A stretch of 32,576 bases of DNA from Bacteriovoracaceae bacterium. GTDB lineage: Bacteria > Bdellovibrionota > Bacteriovoracia > Bacteriovoracales > Bacteriovoracaceae. Positions within the stretch are counted from its first letter, which is position 1. The number at the start of each line of letters is the position of its first letter. Below, one piece after another: positions 25,348-32,568 of this stretch. The DNA lies in assembly GCA_947377285.1 (NCBI GenBank), contig CANCFT010000033.1, forward strand, positions 1 through 32,576. The letters are read 5' to 3'. A model generated the notes under the pieces. That model was not told where the DNA came from and searched no databases. It saw only the letters and a program-made list of their open reading frames with translations. The translations under genes and the position numbers were made by a program.

Positions 25348-25956
25348 TTATTCAATTGATTTTAACCAATATTGCATTGTTTTTGAAGTTTCTTCATTAT
25401 CATTTATATCCTTCCATGAGTAATTAGTCTTTAAATGATCTACCTTTTTAAAGCCCATAGAATTCCAAAATGTATCTAAGGGGCGGTAACCTTCAGGCCT
25501 TAATGGATGCGAGTCAGGTCTTATTACTGCACAAAAAGAAAGGTACTTAATAAAATTCATAGAGCTAGCAAATTGAATTCGTTCTTTAAAAAATATTTTA
25601 CCCAAACCTATTCCTCTGTATTCAGGCATCAATAGGGATTCTCCAAAATAGCAAATTTCTTTAGGATTAAGTCCAAAATTAGTGAATGGATTTCTAAATT
25701 CTTCTCCTTCATCTTGGGCTAAAATGGCGGTAGTCGCGCCAATATATTTATCTTTATTTTTGTCTTTAAGTAATAAAATATACGAATGTTGAGAATTAAA
25801 ATAAGTTTCTAAATATTTTTTTTCGTAATGAAAATCTCCATCATAAAGATAGGGAAATTCTCGAAATATGGCGATTCTCAAATGGGCCAGAGCTTCAGCA
25901 TAAGGGCGAGCCTGACTTCCGTATAAGCGAATAAATTCAATTTCTTTAATGCTCAT
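25348..25956 (-). CDS. GNAT-family N-acetyltransferase
   Basis: The acetyl-CoA binding motif A is 'ESLLMPEYRGIGLGKIFF', with the R-G-x-G-L-G loop. The N-terminal part, including 'YAEALAHLRIAIFREFPYLY', and the later 'PEGYRPLDTFWNSMGFKKVD' resemble a GNAT subgroup often seen in environmental bacteria. The protein is 202 aa with no membrane segment. It overlaps the upstream SRPBCC gene by 4 bp and belongs to the five-gene operon. The acceptor substrate is not predictable. Confidence 0.87.
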   Translation of the reverse strand: MSIKEIEFIRLYGSQARPYAEALAHLRIAIFREFPYLYDGDFHYEKKYLETYFNSQHSYILLLKDKNKDKYIGATTAILAQDEGEEFRNPFTNFGLNPKEICYFGESLLMPEYRGIGLGKIFFKERIQFASSMNFIKYLSFCAVIRPDSHPLRPEGYRPLDTFWNSMGFKKVDHLKTNYSWKDINDNEETSKTMQYWLKSIE

Positions 25957-26417
25957 TTATTTAATTCTAAAAGCTGATCAAAAGCCAGTCCCCAACCTTC
26001 TTGAAATCCCATTGCCTTGTGTTTATTCATTCCTTCTTCATCACTATGACTAACGACTGCTCTATAATGAGTCATACCATTTTCGGCAGAAAGAGTGAGT
26101 GAGACTGTAAAAGGAAATCCCATTTTATCTTCTTTCACTGGTCTAAAACCAGAAGTCATCATATTTGTCCAAACTAATTTTTTATTTGGAATAATTTCAA
26201 GAAAGCATCCATTATTGGGAAATTTTTCACCCTCAGGGGATTGCATGAGCGTATAAAATTCTCCACCAGGAATTAAATTCATCCGGCATTCTGTAACTTT
26301 CCAAGGTCGAGGGCAAAACCATTTCATTAATGTTTCAGGTACTGTCCAACATTTCCAAATATTTTCTGGAATTATTTTAGTACTTCTTTCAAAAACCAAA
26401 TCAAATTTATGACTCAT
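25953..26417 (-). CDS. SRPBCC/AHSA1-family protein
   Basis: The 154-aa single-domain protein matches the START-like AHSA1 group. It shows 'RSTKIIPENIWKCWTVPETL', 'WFCPRPWKV', 'IPGGEFYTLMQSPEG', 'FLEIIPNKKLVWTN' and the C-terminal amphipathic helix 'QEGWGLAFDQLLE'. Members bind hydrophobic ligands in a deep pocket or help Hsp90; bacterial ones are mostly uncharacterised. It is the first gene of the operon, preceded by AAGGGA and a good promoter at 26465-26494. Confidence 0.9.
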   Translation of the reverse strand: MSHKFDLVFERSTKIIPENIWKCWTVPETLMKWFCPRPWKVTECRMNLIPGGEFYTLMQSPEGEKFPNNGCFLEIIPNKKLVWTNMMTSGFRPVKEDKMGFPFTVSLTLSAENGMTHYRAVVSHSDEEGMNKHKAMGFQEGWGLAFDQLLELNK

Positions 26418-26464
26418 AAATTTTCCCTTGTTTAAAGAGTTTGTTCTTTACAATTATTAGCGTA

Positions 26465-26494
26465 ATTATAGACTTAATGGATGAACAAATTCAA
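26465..26494 (-). promoter_or_regulatory. Sigma-70-like promoter of the SRPBCC-to-DUF454 operon
   Basis: On the minus strand TTGAAT (26489-26494) is separated by 18 nt from a perfect TATAAT (26465-26470), about 48 bp before the SRPBCC start codon. Confidence 0.6.
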
Positions 26495-26612
26495 TTTGAT
26501 AATTCTCTTATTTTTCACATTTTATACTTTAATTCCAGTGGGAAATGCTTGGTTTGTTTTTAATAGGTTTCGTAAATGTTTATTTAAAGATAAAATTAGA
26601 ATTATAAAATAG
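26481..26612 (+). CDS. Possible small single-helix membrane protein (43 aa)
   Basis: An ATG-initiated frame encodes 'MNKFNLIILLFFTFYTLIPV', then 'GNAWFVFNRFRKCLFKDK' and a basic end. This looks like one hydrophobic helix with a positive tail. It stops 15 bp before the SDR gene. The upstream region lacks a convincing RBS and overlaps the promoter of the divergent operon, so it may not be translated; hydrophobic short frames are common in AT-rich DNA. Confidence 0.25.
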   Translation: MNKFNLIILLFFTFYTLIPVGNAWFVFNRFRKCLFKDKIRIIK

Positions 26613-26627
26613 GGGCAAACTTTTTGT

Positions 26628-27329
26628 ATGAAAAATAAAACAGCTTTGGTCACAGGTGCAAATAAAGGTTTGGGATATGAAGTTGTGAAACTTCTCGCTG
26701 GTAGTGGAGTCCAAGTTTTTTTAACAGCAAGAGATTTAAAAAAAGCTGAACTCGCATACATCTCTTTTGGAGATTATAAAAAAAATGTTCGAATCATTGA
26801 GCTAGATGTTGCAAGCCCTCAATCTGTCATTGCTGCCTTTAAAAAAATTAATTCAGAAATTAATTCGCTAGATATGTTAATCAATAATGCCGGAATTAAT
26901 TATGATAGTTGGCAAAAAGCAATTAACGCTGATATAGAAGGAGAGTGCAGGGTCACTATGGAAACAAATTTTTACGGACCGTGGAGAATGATAAAAACGT
27001 TTTTACCTCTTCTTTTAAAGTCAGCACATGGCCGCATTGTTAATGTCTCAAGTGAAGCAGGCTCAATTGCTGCTTTAACAGGAGGGATACCAGCCTATGC
27101 AACTTCTAAGGCTGCTCTCAATGCTCTAACAAGAACAGTGGCAGGCGAATTAAAAGGAAATAAAATTCTAGTTAATTCTGTTTGTCCTGGATGGTGTGCG
27201 ACCGAAATGGGAGGCACTGGTGGAAGATCGCCAGAGTTGGGAGCTAAAAGTATTTTATGGGCCGCTGAACTTCCAGATGATGGTCCCAGTGGTGGATTTT
27301 TCAGAGATGGAAAGCCGCTTCAGTGGTAG
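26628..27329 (+). CDS. Short-chain dehydrogenase/reductase
   Basis: This is a classical SDR of 233 aa. The cofactor motif is 'TGANKGLG' (9-16), the structural motif 'NNAG' (86-89), and the active site has Ser in 'VNVSSEAGS' with Tyr157 and Lys161 in 'YATSK'. The following 'NSVCPGWCATEMGG' is the usual substrate-loop entrance. Arg35 in 'LTARDL' after strand two suggests an NADPH preference. The overall pattern is closest to carbonyl-reductase-like SDRs. The substrate is unknown. It precedes methionine aminopeptidase on the same strand by 47 bp. Confidence 0.92.
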   Translation: MKNKTALVTGANKGLGYEVVKLLAGSGVQVFLTARDLKKAELAYISFGDYKKNVRIIELDVASPQSVIAAFKKINSEINSLDMLINNAGINYDSWQKAINADIEGECRVTMETNFYGPWRMIKTFLPLLLKSAHGRIVNVSSEAGSIAALTGGIPAYATSKAALNALTRTVAGELKGNKILVNSVCPGWCATEMGGTGGRSPELGAKSILWAAELPDDGPSGGFFRDGKPLQW

Positions 27330-27376
27330 AAAAAAAGAATAATACTTAAAAAGATAATTCTAAACAGGGAACTTTT

Positions 27377-28117
27377 ATGACCATTGAAACACAAAACGAT
27401 ATCGATAAACTGAAAGTGATTGGCAAAATAGTTGCTGATACACTCAAACTTATGATGAAAGAAGCAAAAGTCGGAATGTCTTCTCTTGAGCTTGATAATA
27501 TCGGAAAAGAATATTTAGAAAAATTCAATGCAAAATCTGCTCCGAAGTTTACTTACAATTTTCCTGGTATAACTTGTATTTCTATCAATGAAGAAATTGC
27601 CCATGGAATTCCAGGTGAAAAAATTTTGAAAGACGGTGATCTCATTAATATTGATGTCTCGGCAGAGCTCGATGGTTACTTTGCAGATACAGGCGGATCA
27701 TTTGTTCTAGGCAAATCAACTGAAGTTCAAAAAAAAGTAATGAAAGCAACTAGAGAAGCACTGAATGCGGCCATTGCGGTAGCAACTGCAGGGGCTCCCT
27801 TAAATTTAATCGGCAAGGCCATTGAGAAAGTTGCAAGAAAACATAAGTTAAAAATAATTGAAAACCTTGGTAGCCACGGAGTTGGTCGTGCACTACACGA
27901 AGAACCAGCTTTTATTGCTCCTTATTTTGACCCAAATGATCGCCGTATTTTAAAAGAAGGACAGGTAATTACGATTGAACCTTTTTTATCTACAGTAACG
28001 ACATGGGTAGAAGAAGCAAAAGACGGCTGGACTCTTTTTGGTGAGAAAGGAAATATAGCTGCTCAGTATGAGCATTCGATGATTATAACTAAAAATAGAC
28101 CAATTATTTTGACCTAA
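27377..28117 (+). CDS. map: Type I methionine aminopeptidase
   Basis: The enzyme removes the N-terminal methionine from nascent proteins using a dinuclear metal centre. All five ligands are present: Asp93 ('INIDVSAELDG'), Asp104 ('YFADTGGSF'), His167 ('GSHGVGR'), Glu201 ('ITIEPF') and Glu232 ('AQYEHSM'). The conserved His76 in 'EEIAHGIPG' is also present. The 246-aa length is standard for the bacterial type I enzyme, without N-terminal extension. It is not beside secY or infA as in many genomes, so it may be one of two map copies in this genome. Confidence 0.95.
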   Translation: MTIETQNDIDKLKVIGKIVADTLKLMMKEAKVGMSSLELDNIGKEYLEKFNAKSAPKFTYNFPGITCISINEEIAHGIPGEKILKDGDLINIDVSAELDGYFADTGGSFVLGKSTEVQKKVMKATREALNAAIAVATAGAPLNLIGKAIEKVARKHKLKIIENLGSHGVGRALHEEPAFIAPYFDPNDRRILKEGQVITIEPFLSTVTTWVEEAKDGWTLFGEKGNIAAQYEHSMIITKNRPIILT

Positions 28118-28137
28118 AAAAAATATATTTCCCGAAC

Positions 28138-28168
28138 TTGACAATTTTTTATCTAATATTAACATATA
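28138..28168 (+). promoter_or_regulatory. Possible promoter before the leader ORF and hibernation-factor operon
   Basis: A perfect -35 hexamer TTGACA (28138-28143) is followed by an AT-rich stretch with weak -10 candidates (ACATAT or CATATA) at 18-19 nt. The -10 is not convincing. A transcript from here would carry about 180 nt before the gene at 28356, including the 21-codon ORF. Confidence 0.35.
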
Positions 28169-28238
28169 TTTTATTGTGTAGAGCTGATTTTTTAAGTTTT
28201 TAAAAAAATTATAAATACCAAATTAGGAGGTTTGGGTT

Positions 28239-28304
28239 ATGAAAAAGCACATAAATCTCATTAGTAATATCTTGATACGAGCTATCTCACCCCCTTTTTT
28301 TTAA
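28239..28304 (+). CDS. 21-codon leader-like ORF ending in Ser-Pro-Pro-Phe-Phe
   Basis: The frame encodes 'MKKHINLISNIL' then 'IRAISPPFF' and stops at TAA. It has a consensus AGGAGG eight bases before ATG, stronger than the RBS of most genes here, and the 10-mer AATTAGGAGG is repeated before the next gene (28341). The last codons CCC CCT TTT TTT form a C-run/T-run at the stop. Consecutive prolines next to a stop codon are known to slow ribosomes, so it may act as a regulatory leader peptide for the downstream operon. It could instead be a free small peptide. Confidence 0.5.
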   Translation: MKKHINLISNILIRAISPPFF

Positions 28305-28355
28305 TTTAATTAAAATATTTAATATTAATTTTATCATTATAATTAGGAGGACAAA

Positions 28356-28706
28356 ATGATTCTCGAAGATCAAATAATAAAATTTATAGGCTTTACTCCT
28401 TCAGCTTTTATGCGTTCATCTATTCAAGAAAAGATAACTGAAATTCAAAAAGAAGCGCCATGTGGATGCCATTTTAATATAGTTTTTACTAAAAAAGATC
28501 ATCTCTTAAAGGGAGTTATAACACTCCATTCATCCACTGGTAGATTCATAGCTGTTGCTCGTGGAGGGAGGTTAGATATTTTGACAATAAAACTTATGAG
28601 TCAAATTAGAAAAAAAATTGATAAATGGAAAACACCAAAATTTCATAAAGAAAGACGAAGAGACATTTTTTTAAATAATAAAAATCTAACTATGGAGGCT
28701 GTGTGA
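28356..28706 (+). CDS. HPF/RaiA-like ribosome-associated protein
   Basis: The 116-aa protein has the compact beta-alpha pattern of the hibernation factor family. The second half 'HLLKGVITLHSSTGRFIAV' followed by 'LDILTIKLMSQIRKKIDKWK' matches the region where HPF/YfiA has a helix ending in a basic K-x-K segment. It then ends in a basic tail. The family binds the decoding centre of the 30S subunit and silences ribosomes in stress or starvation. The N-terminal half is more divergent ('GFTPSAFMRSSIQEKI'), so the assignment is tentative. AGGAGG precedes the ATG; its stop overlaps the GTG start of the CBS gene. Confidence 0.6.
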   Translation: MILEDQIIKFIGFTPSAFMRSSIQEKITEIQKEAPCGCHFNIVFTKKDHLLKGVITLHSSTGRFIAVARGGRLDILTIKLMSQIRKKIDKWKTPKFHKERRRDIFLNNKNLTMEAV

Positions 28707-29248
28707 ACTCTGTATATGATCTAATTACAATGAGGAAGAATAAAAAAATGTTCTGGGTTTCTCCTTATGATAATGTTGCCTCTGCGATTCAGAAAATGTC
28801 TGATAATAAGATTGAAGCACTTGCGGTTTTGGATAATGAGGAAATCGTTGGAGTATTTTCAGAACACGAGTACACTGGTAAACTTTTACAATATGAAAAA
28901 TCTGTTTTTTTAACTCCAATCTTTGAAGTCATGATTACTAAGGTTATTTACGTAACTCCAGATTACTTGCTTGAAGAATGCCTTGCGATAATGACCAAAA
29001 ATCATATTCGATATTTACCAGTTTTAGATAATGGAAAACTGGTTGATCTAATAGCGATCGAAGATGTCGTAAATGCATTACTTCAAAACAAAGATTTTAT
29101 TATTTCAAACTTGTCTCAATATTTATCCGGTTCTCCTACTTTTAATATTGAAACCCAGAAACCATATGTAGTTCGTGAATTAGTTTTAGATAAATCAGGC
29201 GGCAAGCAAGGTGAATCTTTGGAAAAAAAGTTATTTATAACAGCTTGA
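28703..29248 (+). CDS. Tandem CBS-domain protein
   Basis: Two CBS domains fill most of the 181 aa. The first covers about 12-65 ('VSPYDNVASAIQKMSDNKIE' then 'ALAVLDNEEIVGVFSEHEYT'), the second about 75-130 ('VIYVTPDYLLEECLAIMTKN' then 'HIRYLPVLDNGKLVDLIAIE'). Paired CBS domains bind adenosine nucleotides and act as energy sensors. The C-terminal 45 aa have no recognised domain. Translation starts at GTG with GGAGG upstream, inside a GTGA overlap with the HPF-like gene, so the two are coupled. An energy sensor paired with a ribosome silencer would fit a starvation response. Confidence 0.9.
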   Translation: MNSVYDLITMRKNKKMFWVSPYDNVASAIQKMSDNKIEALAVLDNEEIVGVFSEHEYTGKLLQYEKSVFLTPIFEVMITKVIYVTPDYLLEECLAIMTKNHIRYLPVLDNGKLVDLIAIEDVVNALLQNKDFIISNLSQYLSGSPTFNIETQKPYVVRELVLDKSGGKQGESLEKKLFITA

Positions 29249-29257
29249 GAGATAAGG

Positions 29258-29323
29258 ACTTTTGGCATAGTCGATTTTGTAATTTATTAAGCTATGCCAA
29301 AAGTTTTAAAACTATTTTTTTCC
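29258..29323 (+). terminator. Long-loop inverted repeat and T-run after the CBS gene
   Basis: ACTTTTGGCATAG (29258-29270) and CTATGCCAAAAGT (29292-29304) are perfect 13-bp complements around a 21-nt loop, followed by TTTTAAAACTATTTTTTT. It probably terminates the HPF-CBS transcript. The loop is longer than in a typical intrinsic terminator. The rest of the spacer up to 29490 shows no gene. Confidence 0.6.
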
Positions 29324-29490
29324 GGTAGGTCTAAATAAGAGCAAGATGCTATGATACTACATCTGTAAAAGAGTATTTTAATTTATGATGGTTAATTGAT
29401 ACTGCCAGGTATGCCATTTTGAGAAATGATTGGATAAATATGTCGGTGACACTACTATAATGGAATGATTTTTAAAGGTTTAAGTGAAGT

Positions 29491-29961
29491 ATGAAAAAAA
29501 TGAGTACTTTAGAAATTCAATATTGGGAAAAATATTTAGAGACTCTCACCAAGCAAGAACATCCTATTAATCCAAATGTGGAGGCTTCATTTGCCGGAAA
29601 TAAAGAAATCACTGATGAATTATTGCAGCTTTATTTAAGTGGGAGAAAGACTGCTGGCAGTAGTATTGTTGAAGATTTCATGTCGGCAGGAGACCCTCTT
29701 CCTAAAGTTGGCAATTACTGGATTTTTCTGAACAGTAAAAACGAGCCAAGCTGTATTCTAAAAACTGTAAAAATCGTTATGAATAAATTTCGAGATGTAC
29801 CTGTTGAGATTGCTATCGCAGAAGGGGAGGGAGATATGTCTCTTGAGTATTGGAGAAAAGTTCATGAAGAAATTTATGGCCCTTATTTATCAGAATGGGG
29901 TGTTTCTAATATTGAGGAAGCAACTGTCATTACTGAGTTTTTTGAAATCATTTACAGATAA
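29491..29961 (+). CDS. ASCH-domain protein
   Basis: The 156-aa protein fits the ASCH/PUA-like family. It has 'LLQLYLSGRKTAGSSIVEDF', the 'PKVGNYWIFLNSKNEPSCIL' strand pair, 'FRDVPVEIAIAEGEGDMSLE' and 'YWRKVHEEIYGPY'. The G-x-K element and E-G-E-G-D motif are typical. ASCH proteins bind RNA or nucleosides; some small ones hydrolyse N4-acetylcytidine, but this subgroup's activity is unclear. The gene stands alone between the terminator-like repeat and a convergent GNAT gene. In-frame start codons at 29491 (MKKM) and 29500 are both possible. Confidence 0.85.
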   Translation: MKKMSTLEIQYWEKYLETLTKQEHPINPNVEASFAGNKEITDELLQLYLSGRKTAGSSIVEDFMSAGDPLPKVGNYWIFLNSKNEPSCILKTVKIVMNKFRDVPVEIAIAEGEGDMSLEYWRKVHEEIYGPYLSEWGVSNIEEATVITEFFEIIYR

Positions 29962-30044
29962 TTATATAGGAAAATAGCTATTGAGGTGTATGTGCCATAA
30001 AATACTTTGGCAAAGACCGTCTAAGCAGACATTTTTTTTCACAC

Positions 30045-30554
30045 TTAAATTTCTCTTTTCATATAAATTTGGTCATAAAAATTTTTGCCGTCACTTATAC
30101 TCTCAGTCTCTATTCCATATTGGATAAATCCAGATGACATAAAAAGCTTAATTGCTCTTTCGCAAGCTGTGGCAACCATCAAGCGTACATATTTAATATT
30201 TTTATCTTTTTCTAGCTGATCAACAAAAGACATTATAAGTTTTTTTCCAATACCCTTTCCCTGAAAATCAGAATCAACAACGAATCCCCACATTGATCCT
30301 TTATGACTAACTGACTCTCTTGTTTCTCTCCGGAAACCAATAATGCCTAAAAGTTTTTCATCTTGAAAATATCCCATTATAAAATTACTAGAATCATTCT
30401 CGCTGTCTTCTAATAATTTAAGCTTCATTTTTTTTGGCGCATTAATAAAAAATTCAGGCATAGATGAAAAGGCTATTTCATAAGTTTTTAAGCTCTCTAA
30501 TCTTATTCTGCAAAACTCATCATAATCTTTTGTATTTAATTTTCTAATCATCAT
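30045..30554 (-). CDS. GNAT-family N-acetyltransferase
   Basis: A 169-aa single-domain GNAT protein. Motif A is 'WGFVVDSDFQGKGIGKKLI' with the Q-G-K-G-I-G acetyl-CoA loop; the N-terminal 'MMIRKLNTKDYDEFCRIRLE' and C-terminal 'RAIKLFMSSGFIQYGIE' segments are typical of RimI-like members acting on small molecules or protein N-termini. AAGGAG precedes ATGATG, so the first or second Met could be used. It is monocistronic. Confidence 0.9.
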   Translation of the reverse strand: MMIRKLNTKDYDEFCRIRLESLKTYEIAFSSMPEFFINAPKKMKLKLLEDSENDSSNFIMGYFQDEKLLGIIGFRRETRESVSHKGSMWGFVVDSDFQGKGIGKKLIMSFVDQLEKDKNIKYVRLMVATACERAIKLFMSSGFIQYGIETESISDGKNFYDQIYMKREI

Positions 30555-30777
30555 TGCTCCTTGAAGTTTTTAGTAGGTAGATTAATTTGTAATCCCCAAT
30601 GACAAAACAATCAATGCTCTGCGCATATTGATATCAAGAAAAGTATGCGTATAATATTATATAAGCTTAAATTTTGTTATTATCTGGCCCTCACTCCTTG
30701 AGTGATTTTATTTCATCTGATTTCATTAATAATGTTCGCTTATTTCAGATGGACTTCTCAACAACAGTGTTCAAGTT

Positions 30778-31056
30778 CTAGTTAATAGCTATTTTTAAAT
30801 TTAGACCTTCTTTATTGATCATGTCCTGTAAAGCAAGAGACGCGAGCCACTCGGCCGGTACACCTATTTTAATGGCCAATTCTTTACAAAGTTTTATACT
30901 CACATTTCCTTTGTCGTTTTCAAGGTCAGATAGGCGTTGTTTAGAGATACCTAAAAAATCTGCAAAATCAGTTTGAGAGAATTCTTCTCCAAGTCGATGA
31001 GTTCGTAAAAAATCACCAAGGCTTAACGGGGCATTTTTATTTATTTTAGTATTCAT
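30778..31056 (-). CDS. HTH (Xre-type) antitoxin
   Basis: The 92-aa protein has an Xre helix-turn-helix, 'SQTDFADFLGISKQRLSDLE' (about 27-46), followed by 'SIKLCKELAIKIGVP'. It overlaps the 3' end of the RelE-type toxin gene by 11 bp, with GAGG nine bases before its ATG, giving the toxin-first order of HigBA-like systems. It is expected to neutralise the toxin and repress the shared promoter. Confidence 0.88.
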   Translation of the reverse strand: MNTKINKNAPLSLGDFLRTHRLGEEFSQTDFADFLGISKQRLSDLENDKGNVSIKLCKELAIKIGVPAEWLASLALQDMINKEGLNLKIAIN

Positions 31057-31321
31057 GCTTATTTACCTCGATAATTTCTATGACTTCATATTGATTTTGA
31101 TTAATTTCTACATAAATTGCACGAAAGCCTTTTGAAAGTCTAACCGATCTCTGTCCGGCACGATTGCCTTTTAAAGGTTCATCATGAAAACCTCTAAATT
31201 TTCTCGTTTCTTGTAGTCCATATTTTTCTATTAAATCCAACCAGTACAAATAATTTCGATAGATATGAGTTGGTATAATGTCTAATTGCTTTTTGGCTTG
31301 TTTCGATACAATTACTTTCAT
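31046..31321 (-). CDS. RelE/ParE-superfamily toxin
   Basis: The 91-aa protein has the compact RelE fold pattern 'MKVIVSKQAKKQLDIIPTHI', then 'PLKGNRAGQRSVRLSKGFRA' and 'IYVEINQNQYEVIEIIEVNK', with Arg and Lys residues where ribosome-dependent mRNA interferases have catalytic and RNA-binding side chains. A longer frame starts 39 bases upstream, but AAGGA lies seven bases before the Met at 31321 and the family starts at this point. Together with the HTH antitoxin it forms a type II toxin-antitoxin module. Which of mRNA cleavage or gyrase inhibition applies cannot be decided here; the RSxRLSKxFRAIY block favours an mRNA interferase. Confidence 0.87.
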   Translation of the reverse strand: MKVIVSKQAKKQLDIIPTHIYRNYLYWLDLIEKYGLQETRKFRGFHDEPLKGNRAGQRSVRLSKGFRAIYVEINQNQYEVIEIIEVNKHEY

Positions 31322-31325
31322 ACAG

Positions 31326-31340
31326 CAATCCTTAGGATTG
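31326..31340. promoter_or_regulatory. Palindromic operator candidate of the toxin-antitoxin operon
   Basis: CAATCC, TTA, GGATTG is a perfect 6-bp inverted repeat that overlaps the toxin RBS, where the antitoxin would be expected to bind for autoregulation. Confidence 0.5.
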
Positions 31341-31487
31341 TACGCTAAATATGCGGACATGTCAATATGGCTAAATTCTCGTTCACTAACGGCGAGATTT
31401 TAAAGAACTCAGTGAGGACTTACACTATATAACCTGTCGTTTTGTTGTAATGATTCAAAGATGAATTAGAGATTTAGTAACAGTGTT

Positions 31488-31856
31488 TTAATTAGATTTA
31501 AATGAATCAGTAGGAATCCACTGTGGAGAAGTAAAAACGAGATACCTTAAAGGCAGAGATCCTGTATTTATAAACTGATGAGTTTGGCCCGGCCGTGAAA
31601 AAACCAAATCTCCAGTACTAATATCTACTTCTTTTTGGTCTATCATCGCTCTGCCTTGACCTGAAATAAAATAATACGATTCTTCACGCTCTTTGTGAAA
31701 ATGAGGATCTGAAGATTTATAAGGAGGTAATTCAACAAGTGCAACAGTTTGTTCTTTGGAGGCACCACTTGATTCATGTCTGCCAACCAGTACAGAAAAA
31801 AGTTCTCCTGATGGAGTTTCTTTTAATTTAATTTCGTTACCTTTTACATGCCACAT
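31488..31856 (-). CDS. Single-domain cupin protein
   Basis: The 122-aa protein is a cupin_2 beta-barrel. Motif one is 'DPHFHKEREESYYFISGQG' (metal ligands His, His, Glu), motif two is 'GDLVFSRPGQTHQFINTG' (final His). The C-terminal 'LRYLVFTSPQW' completes the barrel. Such proteins bind a divalent metal and act as small dioxygenases, isomerases or sensors; nothing points to a substrate. It lies 24 bp after a GNAT gene on the same strand and is probably co-transcribed with it. Confidence 0.9.
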   Translation of the reverse strand: MWHVKGNEIKLKETPSGELFSVLVGRHESSGASKEQTVALVELPPYKSSDPHFHKEREESYYFISGQGRAMIDQKEVDISTGDLVFSRPGQTHQFINTGSLPLRYLVFTSPQWIPTDSFKSN

Positions 31857-31880
31857 ATAATTTTTTTCCTAGCAATTTCA

Positions 31881-32357
31881 TCATGATTTAAATTTAATTT
31901 CTAAATTAACAAACCTTGGTTCCAGATAACCAACTGCTTTATAAATTTGTAGTCCATCTGAAGTCGCTCCCAGATGCAATTTATCTGCTTTTAATTCGAC
32001 GCCGAGTTCATTTAGTTTTCGCATGAGATTAGTTCCAACTCCACAACCTCGATATTCTTTTCTGGTGTAGACATTTGTTACATATCCAATCAGGCCGCTT
32101 CCACCTGTAATACTAGGAGGTTTATTATAAAAACAAGCTCCGGCAGTACCGATAATGACATCTCCATCAATTGCGATTGCGCTTGAGTATTTTTGATCTT
32201 TCAAGGAAAGTGTAAAATAATTTCTAACACTTTCTAGATACTCACCACTAACTTGGTGATTTATTAAACTATTTACTTCGAGTTGCATAAGAACTCTCAG
32301 CTCTATCAATTGATCAATATCGTTAGTGTTGGCAAATCTATATTTTATCGAGTTCAT
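31881..32357 (-). CDS. GNAT-family N-acetyltransferase
   Basis: A 158-aa GNAT protein with N-terminal 'KYRFANTNDIDQLIELRVLM', the core strand 'IGYVTNVYTRKEYRGCGVG', holding the R-G-C-G-V-G acetyl-CoA loop, and the C-terminal 'GLQIYKAVGYLEPRFVNLEI' turn. The substrate is unknown. It is the first gene of a likely two-gene unit with the cupin, and lies downstream of tRNA-Asp on the same strand. Confidence 0.9.
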   Translation of the reverse strand: MNSIKYRFANTNDIDQLIELRVLMQLEVNSLINHQVSGEYLESVRNYFTLSLKDQKYSSAIAIDGDVIIGTAGACFYNKPPSITGGSGLIGYVTNVYTRKEYRGCGVGTNLMRKLNELGVELKADKLHLGATSDGLQIYKAVGYLEPRFVNLEIKFKS

Positions 32358-32431
32358 AGAAATTCTTATGTTTTAAAATTAAGAATAGACTTAGTGCTAT
32401 TAAATTTTAATGAAAATAGTGAGTGTAAAAA

Positions 32432-32508
32432 TGGCGGGAGCGAAGGGACTCGAACCCTCGGCCTTCTGCGTGACAGGCAGACGTTATAACCAACTTAACT
32501 ACGCCCCC
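32432..32508 (-). tRNA. tRNA-Asp (anticodon GTC)
   Basis: Read on the minus strand, the acceptor arm GGGGGCG pairs with CGCTCCC (one G-U). The anticodon arm is CTGCC-TGTCACG-style with anticodon GTC, the T arm contains GGTTCGAGTCC, and CCA is encoded at the 3' end after discriminator G. All cloverleaf arms can be formed, and the 77-nt length including CCA is normal. No integrase or duplicated 3' end suggesting an attachment site is seen in the visible flank. Confidence 0.95.
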
Positions 32509-32539
32509 GTGGAAGTAGCTTGAATTCAATCGAAGCTAA

Positions 32540-32568
32540 AATATAAGAATATCAAGCTTGATCGTCAA
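32540..32568 (-). promoter_or_regulatory. Sigma-70-like promoter of tRNA-Asp
   Basis: On the minus strand TTGACG (32563-32568) and TATATT (32540-32545) are separated by exactly 17 nt, placing the start about 25 nt before the mature tRNA 5' end. Confidence 0.65.

Noticed and set aside
29795..29977. A 60-aa plus-strand ORF inside the ASCH gene
   Set aside because: It is an out-of-frame shadow of the ASCH-domain gene.
30691..30712. TCACTC-CTT-GAGTGA followed by TTTTATTT as a plus-strand terminator
   Set aside because: No plus-strand gene ends nearby, and for the minus-strand toxin-antitoxin operon the T-run is on the wrong side.
32283..32489. A 68-aa plus-strand ORF running into the tRNA
   Set aside because: It overlaps the antisense of a clear GNAT gene and of tRNA-Asp; this is a common false call across tRNA genes.
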